From positions 1 through 59,120 of the forward strand of contig NZ_JAIVFO010000009.1 of the NCBI RefSeq assembly GCF_029991245.1: DNA of 59,120 nucleotides, given 5' to 3'. The notes beneath the pieces are model-generated. The model ran no database searches. It had not been told where the DNA came from and worked only from the letters and a program-made list of their open reading frames with translations. Made by a program: the position numbers and the translations under genes. This document shows, piece by piece, positions 1 to 7,781 of this stretch (position 1 is its first letter; every line of letters starts with the position of its first letter). Source of the stretch: Xanthobacter autotrophicus. Lineage in GTDB: Bacteria; Pseudomonadota; Alphaproteobacteria; Rhizobiales; Xanthobacteraceae.

Positions 1-1
1 C

Positions 2-799
2 GCCTCCGCCGCCCTGAAGGGACAGGTGGACGCCGCCCGCTACGTGGAGGGCGACGTGCGCCGCGTGGCGGTGCCGGTGGCGCCGCTGCGGCGTCGCCCC
101 GCCAGCGACGCCCCGCTCGAAACCCAGGCCCTGTTCGGCGAGACCGTCCGCGTGTTCGAGGATGATCCCGAGGGCTGGTCCTGGGTCCAGCTCGAAGCCG
201 ACCGCTACGTGGGCTACATGCCCACGGAAGCCCTCGCCCCGCCGGGCGCCGAACCCACCCACACGGTGCGCGCGCTGCGCACCTTCCTGTTCCCCGGCCC
301 CGACATCAAGCTGCCGCCGCGCGAGGCGCTGGTGCTGGGCAGCAAGGTGGCGGTGCGGGAGGTTCGCGGCGGCTTCGCGGTGACGCCCGACGGCTTCCTG
401 CCCGCCGTGCATCTTGCCGAGCGCGCGGAGCGGGAGGGCGATTTCGTGACCGTCGCGGCCCGCTTCCTGGGCGTGCCCTACCTGTGGGGCGGCCGCTCCA
501 GCCTCGGCCTCGACTGCTCCGGCCTGGTGCAGACGGCGCTCGCCGCCACCGGCGTTGCCGCCCCGCGCGACAGCGACATGCAGGAAGCGGCCCTCGGCGC
601 TCCCCTCGCGCTCGACGCGGAACTCCGGCGCGGCGACCTCCTGTTCTGGCCGGGCCATGTGGGCATCGCCGAGGCGGCGGACACCCTGCTGCATGCCAAT
701 GCCTTCCACATGGCGGTGGCGCGCGAGCCCGTGGGCGAGGCGCTGACGCGCATCGCGGCGGCGGGACTGGCCTTGCGCAGCATCCGCCGGCTCGCCTGA
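2..799 (+). CDS. NlpC/P60 family cysteine peptidase, 5' partial
   Basis: This is probably a cell-wall peptidase that cleaves peptidoglycan stem peptides. The frame is open to the left edge, so the true start may lie outside the window; the first in-window start is GTG at 26. Counting from that GTG, residues about 15-70 and 80-130 look like two bacterial SH3-like domains. The NlpC/P60 catalytic domain occupies about residues 140-257, with catalytic Cys164 in LDCSGLVQ, His211 in GHVGIA and a further His223 in LLHANAF. This matches the SH3-plus-NlpC/P60 layout common in alphaproteobacteria. No signal peptide can be judged because the N-terminus is missing. The downstream gene is convergent, so no operon partner is visible on this side. 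Confidence 0.85.
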   Translation, partial: ASAALKGQVDAARYVEGDVRRVAVPVAPLRRRPASDAPLETQALFGETVRVFEDDPEGWSWVQLEADRYVGYMPTEALAPPGAEPTHTVRALRTFLFPGPDIKLPPREALVLGSKVAVREVRGGFAVTPDGFLPAVHLAERAEREGDFVTVAARFLGVPYLWGGRSSLGLDCSGLVQTALAATGVAAPRDSDMQEAALGAPLALDAELRRGDLLFWPGHVGIAEAADTLLHANAFHMAVAREPVGEALTRIAAAGLALRSIRRLA

Positions 800-898
800 G
801 GCTACGGCGCGGCACGTCTGAACGCAGACCCGCGACCACAGGCCGGCAAAGGCCGACCCGCGGCGGCACGCCCGATCGGGCCGGACGGGCTGGGGGAA

Positions 899-2563
899 CT
901 ATCTGAAGGTGCCGTTCGCCCCGGTGGCGTAGCGCTCGGCGTTGGCAACCACCCGGTCCCGCCCGGAGCGCTTGGCCTCGTAGAGGGCGGCATCGGCGGC
1001 GGCCACCAGCGTGTCGGGGCTGCCCTCCAGCGTGGGCGTGGTGCTGGCCACGCCGAAGCTGGCCGTCAGGCGGCGGCGGGGCGAGGCCGGATGGGCGATG
1101 GCCACCTCGCCCAAAAGCCGGCGGACGTCCTCCGCGAACGCCAGGCCCGCCGCCAGATCCGCCCCGGACATCAGGACGATGAATTCCTCGCCCCCGTAGC
1201 GGGCGACAAGATGGCTCGTCCCCGTCGCCGCGGCCGACAGAATGCGCGCCACGGCGCGCAGGGCCTCGTCGCCGGACAGGTGCCCGCGCGCATCGTTGAA
1301 CGCCTTGAAGTGGTCCACGTCCAGCATCACCAGGGTCAAGGGGGCACCATCGCTGCGGGCGCGCACCCAGTCCTGGGAGAATTGCACGTCGAAGGTGCGG
1401 CGGTTGGCAAGGCCGGTGAGCCCATCGGTGCGGGCGAGGGAGGCGAGGCGCCCGTTCATGGTGCGCAGCTCGCTGTTGCGCTGGGACAGGCGGCGGGCCA
1501 TCTCGTTGAACGCCCGCACCAGCGGGGCGAATTCGGTGACGTCGTTGTCCTTCACATGGTCGGCTTCGCCGCGGCCCACGGCGGCGACCGAGCGCGTCAG
1601 CCGCGCGATGGGCGTGATGACGATGCGCTCGGCGGCAAACCACGACACCAGCAGGAAGCAGGCCAGCGCCGCGAAATGCGCCAGCGCTGTGGTCTGGATC
1701 TTGCGGTCGATGGGCGTGAGGACCTTGGCGGCATCCATGCCCACCACCACGCGCAGGTCCAGCCCCTCGAAGCGGTTGAAGGCGAAGATCCGCTCCTTTC
1801 CATCATAGCCGACGGTGGTGACGACGCCTTCCTTGACGGCCATGATCTTGCGCGTCAGCGGATGGTCGGGGAAGCGGTGCTCCACGACATCGGCCAGGGT
1901 CGGATAGCGCACCAGCACGGCCCCGCCTTCGCCCACCACATCCACGACCGCGCCCGCCTCCACCGCACTGCCGGCGGCAATCCGCGAGAGCCACTGCAGG
2001 TCGAGGATAATGCCGGCGACCGCAAGCGGCTTCCCGCTCGGCGCGCGCTCTGTCCGCAGCAGGAAAACCGAGTTCTGGCCGCTGAAGCGCGAAAAGAACA
2101 GTTCGGTCATGAACATGTCTTCGGCGGTGAGGGCTTCCTGAAAAAACGGCTGGTCTGCGATGTTGACGCCCATGGCGAACGGCGCATGGGCACATTTCAC
2201 GTCGCCGTCGGGGGTGGCGACGAAAACGCCCTGGATCCCGGCCACCTCGTTGGCGAGCCGGGTCACGAAGGGGATGCAGGCGTCCGCATCCTCCAGCAGG
2301 TCTTCCGACTGCCGTGACACCACATCGAGCACGGTGCGGGCCCGCGTCAGCCCTTCGAGCTGGGCGAGCGTGGCGCGGCGGACCAGATCGCGGACATCGT
2401 CCTCAAGGGACTGGATCTGGTCCTGACGATCCGCGAAGAGGGCCATGATGCGCTCGACGGAGAGCGGCACGGCAACGAGGCAGATCAGAAAAAGAATGCG
2501 CAGGCGCAGGCTGGAAAGCCGTCTCGAAGCGACTGGCGCCTCTTCGCCGCTACGCTCGACCAT
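899..2563 (-). CDS. Membrane-bound diguanylate cyclase (extracytoplasmic sensor, HAMP, GGDEF)
   Basis: The likely reaction is synthesis of cyclic di-GMP from two GTP at the inner membrane. The ATG at 2563 puts a membrane helix right after a short basic N-terminus (SLRLRILFLICLVAVPLSV); a longer frame upstream has no membrane logic. About 230 extracytoplasmic residues resemble a double-CACHE ligand-binding module. A second helix (FAALACFLLVSWFA), a HAMP segment starting near ITPIARLTRSV and a GGDEF domain follow. The active site reads RYGGEEF, a functional variant. The inhibitory RxxD site expected nine residues upstream reads GTSH, so product inhibition through that site is probably absent. 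The gene is divergent from yggS and stands alone. About 554 aa. Confidence 0.9.
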   Translation of the reverse strand: MVERSGEEAPVASRRLSSLRLRILFLICLVAVPLSVERIMALFADRQDQIQSLEDDVRDLVRRATLAQLEGLTRARTVLDVVSRQSEDLLEDADACIPFVTRLANEVAGIQGVFVATPDGDVKCAHAPFAMGVNIADQPFFQEALTAEDMFMTELFFSRFSGQNSVFLLRTERAPSGKPLAVAGIILDLQWLSRIAAGSAVEAGAVVDVVGEGGAVLVRYPTLADVVEHRFPDHPLTRKIMAVKEGVVTTVGYDGKERIFAFNRFEGLDLRVVVGMDAAKVLTPIDRKIQTTALAHFAALACFLLVSWFAAERIVITPIARLTRSVAAVGRGEADHVKDNDVTEFAPLVRAFNEMARRLSQRNSELRTMNGRLASLARTDGLTGLANRRTFDVQFSQDWVRARSDGAPLTLVMLDVDHFKAFNDARGHLSGDEALRAVARILSAAATGTSHLVARYGGEEFIVLMSGADLAAGLAFAEDVRRLLGEVAIAHPASPRRRLTASFGVASTTPTLEGSPDTLVAAADAALYEAKRSGRDRVVANAERYATGANGTFR

Positions 2564-2777
2564 GCTCGGCCATGCCCCCTGAGGACGGAAACGCGAAACA
2601 GCCGCCCAGTGAGTTGTAAACGCTTCTTGATCGGATGGGGAGATCAGTCCATCTGCTGGCGGATGGACCGGTCTCGCGGGGGGCAGCGAGGCCCTGACTC
2701 CCGTGTTTATCGCATTTTTCTTCAAGCGTAGCGGTATCCCCGCATCAAGAATGCTCCGGTCAAGAGGTCGAGGTATC

Positions 2778-3476
2778 ATGAACAGGCAAGCCCAGGCGCA
2801 GGACGCCGCGTCGGGTCTTCAGGCGGTGCGCACGCAGATCCTGTCCGCCTGCCATGACAGCGGGCGCGATCCAGCCGCCGTGACGCTGGTGGCCGTCTCC
2901 AAGACCTTCCCGGCCCCCGAGATCGTACCGGTCATCGCGGCTGGCCAGCGGGTGTTCGGCGAGAACCGGGTGCAGGAGGCACAAGGCAAGTGGCCCGCAT
3001 TGTGCGCCGCGCATCCGGGCATCGAGCTGCATCTCATCGGGCCGCTCCAGTCCAACAAGGCGCGCGAGGCGGTGGCGCTGTTCGATGTGATCCATACGGT
3101 GGACCGGCCGAAGATCGCCATCGCGCTGGCCGAGGAGATGGCGCGCCAGGGCCGGCGCCCGCGCCTGTTCGTGCAGGTGAACACCGGGGCCGAGCCACAG
3201 AAGGCCGGCGTTCTGCCGGAAGCTGCGGACGCCTTCATCGCCGAGTGCCGGGAGCGGCACGCCCTGGAGATTTTCGGCCTGATGTGCATTCCACCGGCGA
3301 CGGATGTGGTCGACCCGCATTTCGCGCTGCTGGCCAAGATCGCGGCGCGCAACGGTCTTTCCGGGCTTTCCATGGGCATGAGCGCCGACTTTCCGGCCGC
3401 CATCCGCCAGGGCGCGACGCACGTGCGTGTGGGCAGCGCCATCTTTGGCCACAGATCCTTGCCCCGGGAGGCTTGA
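2778..3476 (+). CDS. yggS: YggS family pyridoxal-phosphate homeostasis protein
   Basis: This is a PLP-binding, catalytically silent protein of the YggS/PROSC (PLPBP) family that helps maintain vitamin B6 and amino-acid pools in the cytosol. The ATG at 2778 follows a GAGG-type ribosome site and gives the usual length of about 232 aa. Diagnostic segments are VAVSKTFPAPEI, in which the lysine carries PLP, then GENRVQEAQGKW, HLIGPLQSNKA, VQVNTGAEPQKAG and LSMGMSADFPAAI followed by THVRVGSAIFG. An in-frame extension to 2703 exists but adds a sequence unlike family N-termini. tRNA-Glu lies 43 bases downstream on the same strand. Confidence 0.95.
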   Translation: MNRQAQAQDAASGLQAVRTQILSACHDSGRDPAAVTLVAVSKTFPAPEIVPVIAAGQRVFGENRVQEAQGKWPALCAAHPGIELHLIGPLQSNKAREAVALFDVIHTVDRPKIAIALAEEMARQGRRPRLFVQVNTGAEPQKAGVLPEAADAFIAECRERHALEIFGLMCIPPATDVVDPHFALLAKIAARNGLSGLSMGMSADFPAAIRQGATHVRVGSAIFGHRSLPREA

Positions 3477-3519
3477 AGTCCCCGCCGAACGCCGCTATAG
3501 AGCACCCCTCTCGCGAGAT

Positions 3520-3595
3520 GCTCCCATCGTCTAGCGGTCTAGGACGTCGCCCTCTCACGGCGAAAACAGGGGTTCGATTCCCCTTGGGAGCGCCA
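3520..3595 (+). tRNA. tRNA-Glu (CTC anticodon)
   Basis: A full cloverleaf can be folded. The acceptor stem is GCTCCCA with TGGGAGC, the anticodon stem TCGCC/GGCGA encloses the loop CTCTCAC (anticodon CTC), and the T arm contains GGTTCGATTCC. The 3' CCA is encoded at 3593-3595. The recombinase fragment that follows suggests the 3' end once served as an integration site. Confidence 0.97.
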
Positions 3596-3602
3596 TTTGC
3601 GT

Positions 3603-3896
3603 TCAAAGCCGCCCCCCCGCCGGATGGGTGGCATGTTCAGCGAGTACGGCCTGTTCCAGCACCGTCCTTGATCCGTGGATGCGGATGACGTGGTCGTCGA
3701 CCTCCACGGCGTCGATCAGGGATCGCAGATAGGCCTTGCGGAACGGCAGCGCACCTTCGGTGATGTTGGTGCGCATGAGCTGGCCGAACCGGGTGATCCG
3801 GTCCGGACCAGCGCTCCGCGGCATTGGGGCAACGGTCCGAAGCCGGAGCAATATTCGGGTCTGACGCAGGTTTGGTGGAGACGATTTAAGGGGCAC
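3603..3896 (-). pseudogene. C-terminal remnant of a serine recombinase/resolvase
   Basis: The frame encodes about 97 aa, of which the last 60 resemble the extreme C-terminus of large serine recombinases: ITEGALPFRKAYLRSLID, VEVDDHVIRIHGSRTVL and EQAV. The catalytic resolvase domain and the rest of the protein are absent. The N-terminal 30 residues of the frame do not look like recombinase, so this is a broken 3' fragment rather than a small gene. It ends only 8 bases past the tRNA-Glu CCA. The rest of the gap (about 3897-4035) shows no convincing gene. I infer decay of an integrated element at this tRNA; the family call rests on remembered C-terminal motifs. Confidence 0.6.
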
Positions 3897-4035
3897 CTAT
3901 GAGGCGCGCCGGAAGGAGATCGAGCTTTCCCCTCCCGTACATCCGGTGCTTGAGGAGTTTAAGCTTGGCGATCTGCCCTTCGGCCCGTTTTTTCCACCAA
4001 TTGCCACCTTGAATGTCATGTCCGCCCGTACGGCG

Positions 4036-4719
4036 TCACATGTCCGCCCATTGCCGGAGCAGGTTGTGATAGACGTTGGTGAGGGCGAGAACCGCGGGAT
4101 CGTCGTCCGGCAGCTTCGTGCGGATCGCGATGATGGCGAGGTCGAGATCGTAGAGCAGCCCGCGCCGCTCGCTTTCCTTGATCATCGACTGGGACCAGAA
4201 AAACGCCCCCCAGCGGCTGCCGCGGGTAATCTCGTTGACACGGTGCAGGCTGCTCGAGGGATAGACCACGGCGTGGCCCGCCGGCAGCTTCACCTCCTGC
4301 GTGCCGTAGGTGTCCTCGATCACCAGTTCGCCGCCGTCATAGTCGGCGGGGTCGCTCAGGAAGAGCGTGGTGGAGACATCGGTGCGCAGCCGTCGGCCGG
4401 CGCCGGGAATGGCGCGGATGGCGCCGTCCACGTGCGCGCCGAACTTCATACCCACGTCGTAGCGGTTGAACATGGGCGGAAGCACGTGGAGCGGCATGGC
4501 CGCCGAGTTGAAGACGGGGTTGCGGCCGAGCGCGCGGAGAATGATGTCGCCGAGTTCCAGCGCCTGCGGCGACTCCACCGGGATCTGGAGGTTGAATTTC
4601 GATTTCGCGGCCTGCTGGCCCGCCGTCACCCGCCCATCGACCCAAGGGGACGATTCCAGCACGCGGCGGCAATGAACGACTTCCGCTTCGGTCAGCAGAT
4701 TCGGGATTTCGACGAGCAT
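4036..4719 (-). CDS. piuC: PKHD-type Fe(II)/2-oxoglutarate hydroxylase, PiuC/YbiX family
   Basis: This is a 2-oxoglutarate-dependent dioxygenase encoded beside a siderophore receptor, as in the piu/fiu loci. The ATG at 4719 gives the family-typical start MLVEIPNLL and 227 aa; an upstream in-frame ATG at 4794 adds a non-conserved 25-residue extension. Iron ligands are visible as His96 and Asp98 in GAHVDGA and His159 in SSLHRVNE, with Arg169 in the RGSRWGAFFW block expected to bind 2-oxoglutarate. It lies 82 bases downstream of the TonB receptor stop and is presumably co-transcribed. The substrate in this family is not firmly established. A role in siderophore handling is inferred from context. 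Confidence 0.9.
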   Translation of the reverse strand: MLVEIPNLLTEAEVVHCRRVLESSPWVDGRVTAGQQAAKSKFNLQIPVESPQALELGDIILRALGRNPVFNSAAMPLHVLPPMFNRYDVGMKFGAHVDGAIRAIPGAGRRLRTDVSTTLFLSDPADYDGGELVIEDTYGTQEVKLPAGHAVVYPSSSLHRVNEITRGSRWGAFFWSQSMIKESERRGLLYDLDLAIIAIRTKLPDDDPAVLALTNVYHNLLRQWADM

Positions 4720-4746
4720 GCGGGATCCGTTGACAAGCAAAGACCG

Positions 4747-4784
4747 GGGCGGCGCGGGCGGAGAAGCCTCCGTCCGCGCCGCCC
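4747..4784. repeat. Strong intercistronic hairpin between receptor and piuC
   Basis: Two 17-base arms (4747-4763 and 4768-4784) pair along their whole length, with a single G-T pair and a 4-base loop. The arms are nearly all G and C. On the minus strand, the direction of transcription, the G-T pair becomes an A-C mismatch, leaving 16 of 17 pairs. No T-run follows on either strand, so a classic intrinsic terminator is not supported. An mRNA-stability or attenuating structure is possible. Confidence 0.55.
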
Positions 4785-4801
4785 GCCTGGACACGCGAGG
4801 T

Positions 4802-7144
4802 TCAGAAGGTGGCGCCGACCGTCAGCGTGAAGGTGCGGCCGGACGCGGGGATGGCACGGTTGCCGAAGCCGCTGGAATAGTTCAGCTCGTTCGTCAGGTT
4901 GTATCCGTTGAGCGCGACGCGGTACTTGTCGTGCCTGTAGGACACCAGAGCATCGAGCGAGAATGTTTCCGGAATGATCGCCGTGTTGGCGCTGTTGGTG
5001 AAATAGTCATCCGCATAGGTGATGCCGCCACCGACGAGGAGCTGTCCGGGCAGAGTCTTGATCAAGCCGCCCTTGATCAGATCATAGGTGGTCCAGAGCG
5101 TGAAGTTGTTCGGCGAGACGAAAGGGACCTCGTTGCCGACATTTGCGGCCGTGGCCACGGGCGAGGTGAGGATCGAGCTGTCGTAATAGGCATAGCCCGC
5201 CTGGATGCTCCAGGCGTCCGTGATGTTGCCCGTCACACCAAGCTCGATGCCCTGCACGCGCTGGGTCTCGCCGCTCTCCACCGAATCCCCGGTCACCGGA
5301 TCGGTGTAGAAGACGTTGCTTTTGTTGACGCGGAAGATCGCCGCCGTGAGGCCGAGCTTGCCGTCCAGCACCGAGATCTTGGCGCCGGCCTCCCAGGTTT
5401 CATTGTCTTCCGGCGCAAGGTCCCGCTGCGTGGGATTGACCACCGTGGCATCATTGGTGGGGAAGGCGCCCTGGGGCGTGAAGGACTTGGCGTAGGAGAC
5501 ATAATAGGTCTGGGTCTTGGTCGGCTCCCAGATCAGCGAGACCTTGGGGCTCCAGAACTGCGTGTCGGAGTCCGCGTTCACCCAGGTGCCGGGGCTGGCC
5601 GGACAGGTGACCGCCGTGTCGACGCACCAATAGCTGTAGTCGGTCGAATAACTGTCCCAGCGGGTTCCTGCCAGGATGGAGATCTGATCGGTGAACCAGA
5701 TGCGGTCGCTGGCGAAGACGCCGAAATCGGAGGTGTCGCTGATCTTCTGTCCGTTGTTGCCCAGCGGGTTGGAGTAAAGGTAATAGCCCGTTATATTCTG
5801 GTAGATCGGGTTCCAGATGGTCGAGGTACCCTTGCTGCCGTTGACGGAGATCAGGGTGCGCTCGTCATTCACCGTGTAGTAGTCGATGCCGGTTACCAGC
5901 TCATGGCGCAGCCATCCGGTCTTGAACTTGGCGTTCAAGGTGGCGACGTTCTGCGCCGCCCAGCTCGTCTGGTCGAAGCCCGGATTGCCGCCGCCGAACG
6001 TGACGGCGGGATCCTTGCCGTCGAAGAACTGACCAGTACAGCTCGCCTCGTATTTCGCCTCCGTGATCGGCGACGTCCCCTGGCTGCAGCCCGGCACCGT
6101 CGTAGCGAAGTTGCGGGTATAGTATCCGATGCGACTGTCGTTGGTGAAGGTCAGCCAGTCGTTGATCTCGTTCTTGTAATTGGAGGTGAACATGTTGGTG
6201 TCGGTGATGTCGCGGTCGGTCACCTTGCCGTAGAAGGTGTTGCGCGGCACGCCCCATTCGGTCACCGGCTGGCCGAGCGCACCGAATTTCTGGACGTCAC
6301 TGTACAGGGGCGTAACGATCGGAACGCCATAGTCGGGCGTGCGGTCGCCGTGCTGATAGAGATAGTTGAGATACAGCGTCTGGTTGGTGCCGAGGCCGAA
6401 GCCCAGCGATCCCATCAGGCCCCAGCGGTCGGCCTCGACGTGGTCGCGATCGACGATGTCCTGCTGATTGACCATGCCGACGATGCGCACGGCCGTGGTG
6501 TCGTTCAGCTGCTGGTTGACGTCGAAGACACCGCGATAGAGCGGGCCCGAGCCGAACTGGCCCTCGATGTCATACACGTTGCCGCGATGGGCCTGCTTGA
6601 GTTCCGAGTTGATGGCGCCGCCGGTGGTTCCGGAACCGAAGCTCTCGGAGCTTGGCCCCTTGAAGACCTCCACGTTCTGATAGGCGAAGCTGTCGCGCAC
6701 ATAGACGCCGAAGTCCCGCAGGCCGTTGATGTAGATGTCGCCCTTGGCCTGGAAGCCACGGATGCGGAACTGGTCGCCGTTCATGCCGCCGCCGCCCTCG
6801 CCGATGGCGACGGTGACGCCGGGCACGTTGCGCAGCGCCTGTTCGAGCGTGGTCACGCCCTGCTGCTGCATCGTCTCCTGCGAAATGACGGTGACGACCT
6901 GCGGCGTATCCTGGATGGTGCCCGGCAGGCGGGAGAGGCCCGTGCTCGCTTCGAGCGCGTTGGCCGGCTCACCCTCGCTGGCCACGACGATGGTGGGCAG
7001 TTCCAGAGCGGACGATTCCAGGTTCGAATTTTGCGCCTGCTGCGCGAATGCATCCAGCATGGGCACCGCAGACATGGTCATCGCGAGACCGGCAGTGACC
7101 GTGGAATGCTTCATCGCCGGCCGAAGTGTCCTCAACGCCACCAT
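4802..7144 (-). CDS. TonB-dependent siderophore receptor
   Basis: This outer-membrane gated barrel imports a ferric siderophore using TonB energy. The ATG at 7144 sits behind a clear AGGAGA site and opens a signal peptide ending near DAFAQQAQ. The mature N-terminus contains a TonB-box-like LPTIVVASEG. The plug domain follows, with LPGTIQDTPQVVTVIS, LEQALRNVPGVTV, QFRIRGFQAKGDIYING and VEVFKGPSSESFGSG. The 22-strand barrel ends in TLTVGATF with the terminal Phe typical of outer-membrane proteins. The 780 aa and the absence of an N-terminal signalling domain fit the Fiu/PiuA group of catecholate-type receptors, but the ligand cannot be read from sequence. It is first in a minus-strand unit with piuC and divergent from the SEL1 gene. 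Confidence 0.93.
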   Translation of the reverse strand: MVALRTLRPAMKHSTVTAGLAMTMSAVPMLDAFAQQAQNSNLESSALELPTIVVASEGEPANALEASTGLSRLPGTIQDTPQVVTVISQETMQQQGVTTLEQALRNVPGVTVAIGEGGGGMNGDQFRIRGFQAKGDIYINGLRDFGVYVRDSFAYQNVEVFKGPSSESFGSGTTGGAINSELKQAHRGNVYDIEGQFGSGPLYRGVFDVNQQLNDTTAVRIVGMVNQQDIVDRDHVEADRWGLMGSLGFGLGTNQTLYLNYLYQHGDRTPDYGVPIVTPLYSDVQKFGALGQPVTEWGVPRNTFYGKVTDRDITDTNMFTSNYKNEINDWLTFTNDSRIGYYTRNFATTVPGCSQGTSPITEAKYEASCTGQFFDGKDPAVTFGGGNPGFDQTSWAAQNVATLNAKFKTGWLRHELVTGIDYYTVNDERTLISVNGSKGTSTIWNPIYQNITGYYLYSNPLGNNGQKISDTSDFGVFASDRIWFTDQISILAGTRWDSYSTDYSYWCVDTAVTCPASPGTWVNADSDTQFWSPKVSLIWEPTKTQTYYVSYAKSFTPQGAFPTNDATVVNPTQRDLAPEDNETWEAGAKISVLDGKLGLTAAIFRVNKSNVFYTDPVTGDSVESGETQRVQGIELGVTGNITDAWSIQAGYAYYDSSILTSPVATAANVGNEVPFVSPNNFTLWTTYDLIKGGLIKTLPGQLLVGGGITYADDYFTNSANTAIIPETFSLDALVSYRHDKYRVALNGYNLTNELNYSSGFGNRAIPASGRTFTLTVGATF

Positions 7145-7243
7145 ACCAATTTCTCCTGTTCGATAACCCGCTCTCGAACGAAAACCATTTCGACTTGAAT
7201 CAAGAAAAAACGTTCTGAAAGTTTTTATTATGCAATAATGCAA

Positions 7244-7272
7244 TTCGTAATTTTGTTGATTTTGTTTGTCAA
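7244..7272 (-). promoter_or_regulatory. Candidate promoter of the TonB receptor gene
   Basis: On the minus strand a perfect TTGACA (7272-7267) is followed after 17 bases by TACGAA (7249-7244), a weak -10. The predicted start lies beside a small palindrome, ATTAT-GCA-ATAAT (7227-7239), which could be an operator. The surrounding DNA is markedly AT-rich compared with the rest of the window. The Fur or Irr iron control expected for such a gene cannot be demonstrated from a consensus match here. Confidence 0.4.
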
Positions 7273-7289
7273 AATACATCAAATCGGAT

Positions 7290-7309
7290 TTTATTATTGT
7301 TATAATAAA
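7290..7309. promoter_or_regulatory. AT-rich inverted repeat, candidate operator
   Basis: TTTATTAT and ATAATAAA form perfect 8-base arms around a 4-base spacer. The site is about 145 bases upstream of the receptor start and about 470 upstream of the SEL1 gene. Its symmetry and position suggest a dimeric regulator site, but no specific regulator family is recognised. Confidence 0.35.
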
Positions 7310-7347
7310 CTTCTAGTATGCTATAGATCAGTCATGCATGGTCCACG

Positions 7348-7374
7348 CTCGACGCATGGGATCCATGTGTCGAG
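7348..7374 (+). repeat. 12-bp hairpin in the receptor/SEL1 divergent region
   Basis: The arms CTCGACGCATGG and CCATGTGTCGAG pair fully if one G-T pair is allowed, around a 3-base GAT loop. On the plus strand the hairpin is followed by TTTTGT, so it could terminate or attenuate a short plus-strand transcript. The rest of the 637-base gap (7145-7781) contains a perfect TATAAT at 7503-7508 without a matching -35 element, and a TTAGATCTAA palindrome at 7546-7555. No coding region in it is convincing. Confidence 0.5.
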
Positions 7375-7781
7375 TTTTGTCCGCCAGATCAAAATCCTGC
7401 GGTCTCATCTTGTCCCGACGCTCGGGCGCCGCTGTCGCTATCGCCTCACTGGAACGACTTCGATGAGCCGATCCGGGCGGAAACTTCCAGCAACGATCGA
7501 GATATAATGATCGATCATGCTGCGACGCAACTATTATGTTTTTTATTAGATCTAAGTTAGGCCGAAGTCTGAAAGACTGAGACATGGTGCGATTTTTTGA
7601 TACAGAAATGTACACTATTTGGAATAATTAAAATTAAGATCTTCGCGCCTTCTGCCACAGGGGTATTGACACGGATGCGCATCTCCGGGGTCTCTAGGCC
7701 CTCTCTCAATACGGCGTGGAGCACGCGGTCATCCAACGGCCGTGCAGGTCCACGGTGGCAGTCCGCAGTGCAGGGTCCCAG

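Noticed and set aside
4718-7198. Long plus-strand open frame opposite the TonB receptor
   Set aside because: It mirrors the real minus-strand gene, is dominated by Gly, Val, Arg and Asp without any family motif, and has no ribosome site. It is a GC-rich antisense shadow.
7238-7507. Plus-strand frame in the AT-rich region upstream of the receptor
   Set aside because: It overlaps promoter-like and palindromic sequence, has no ribosome site, and its hydrophobic start is explained by AT-rich codons.
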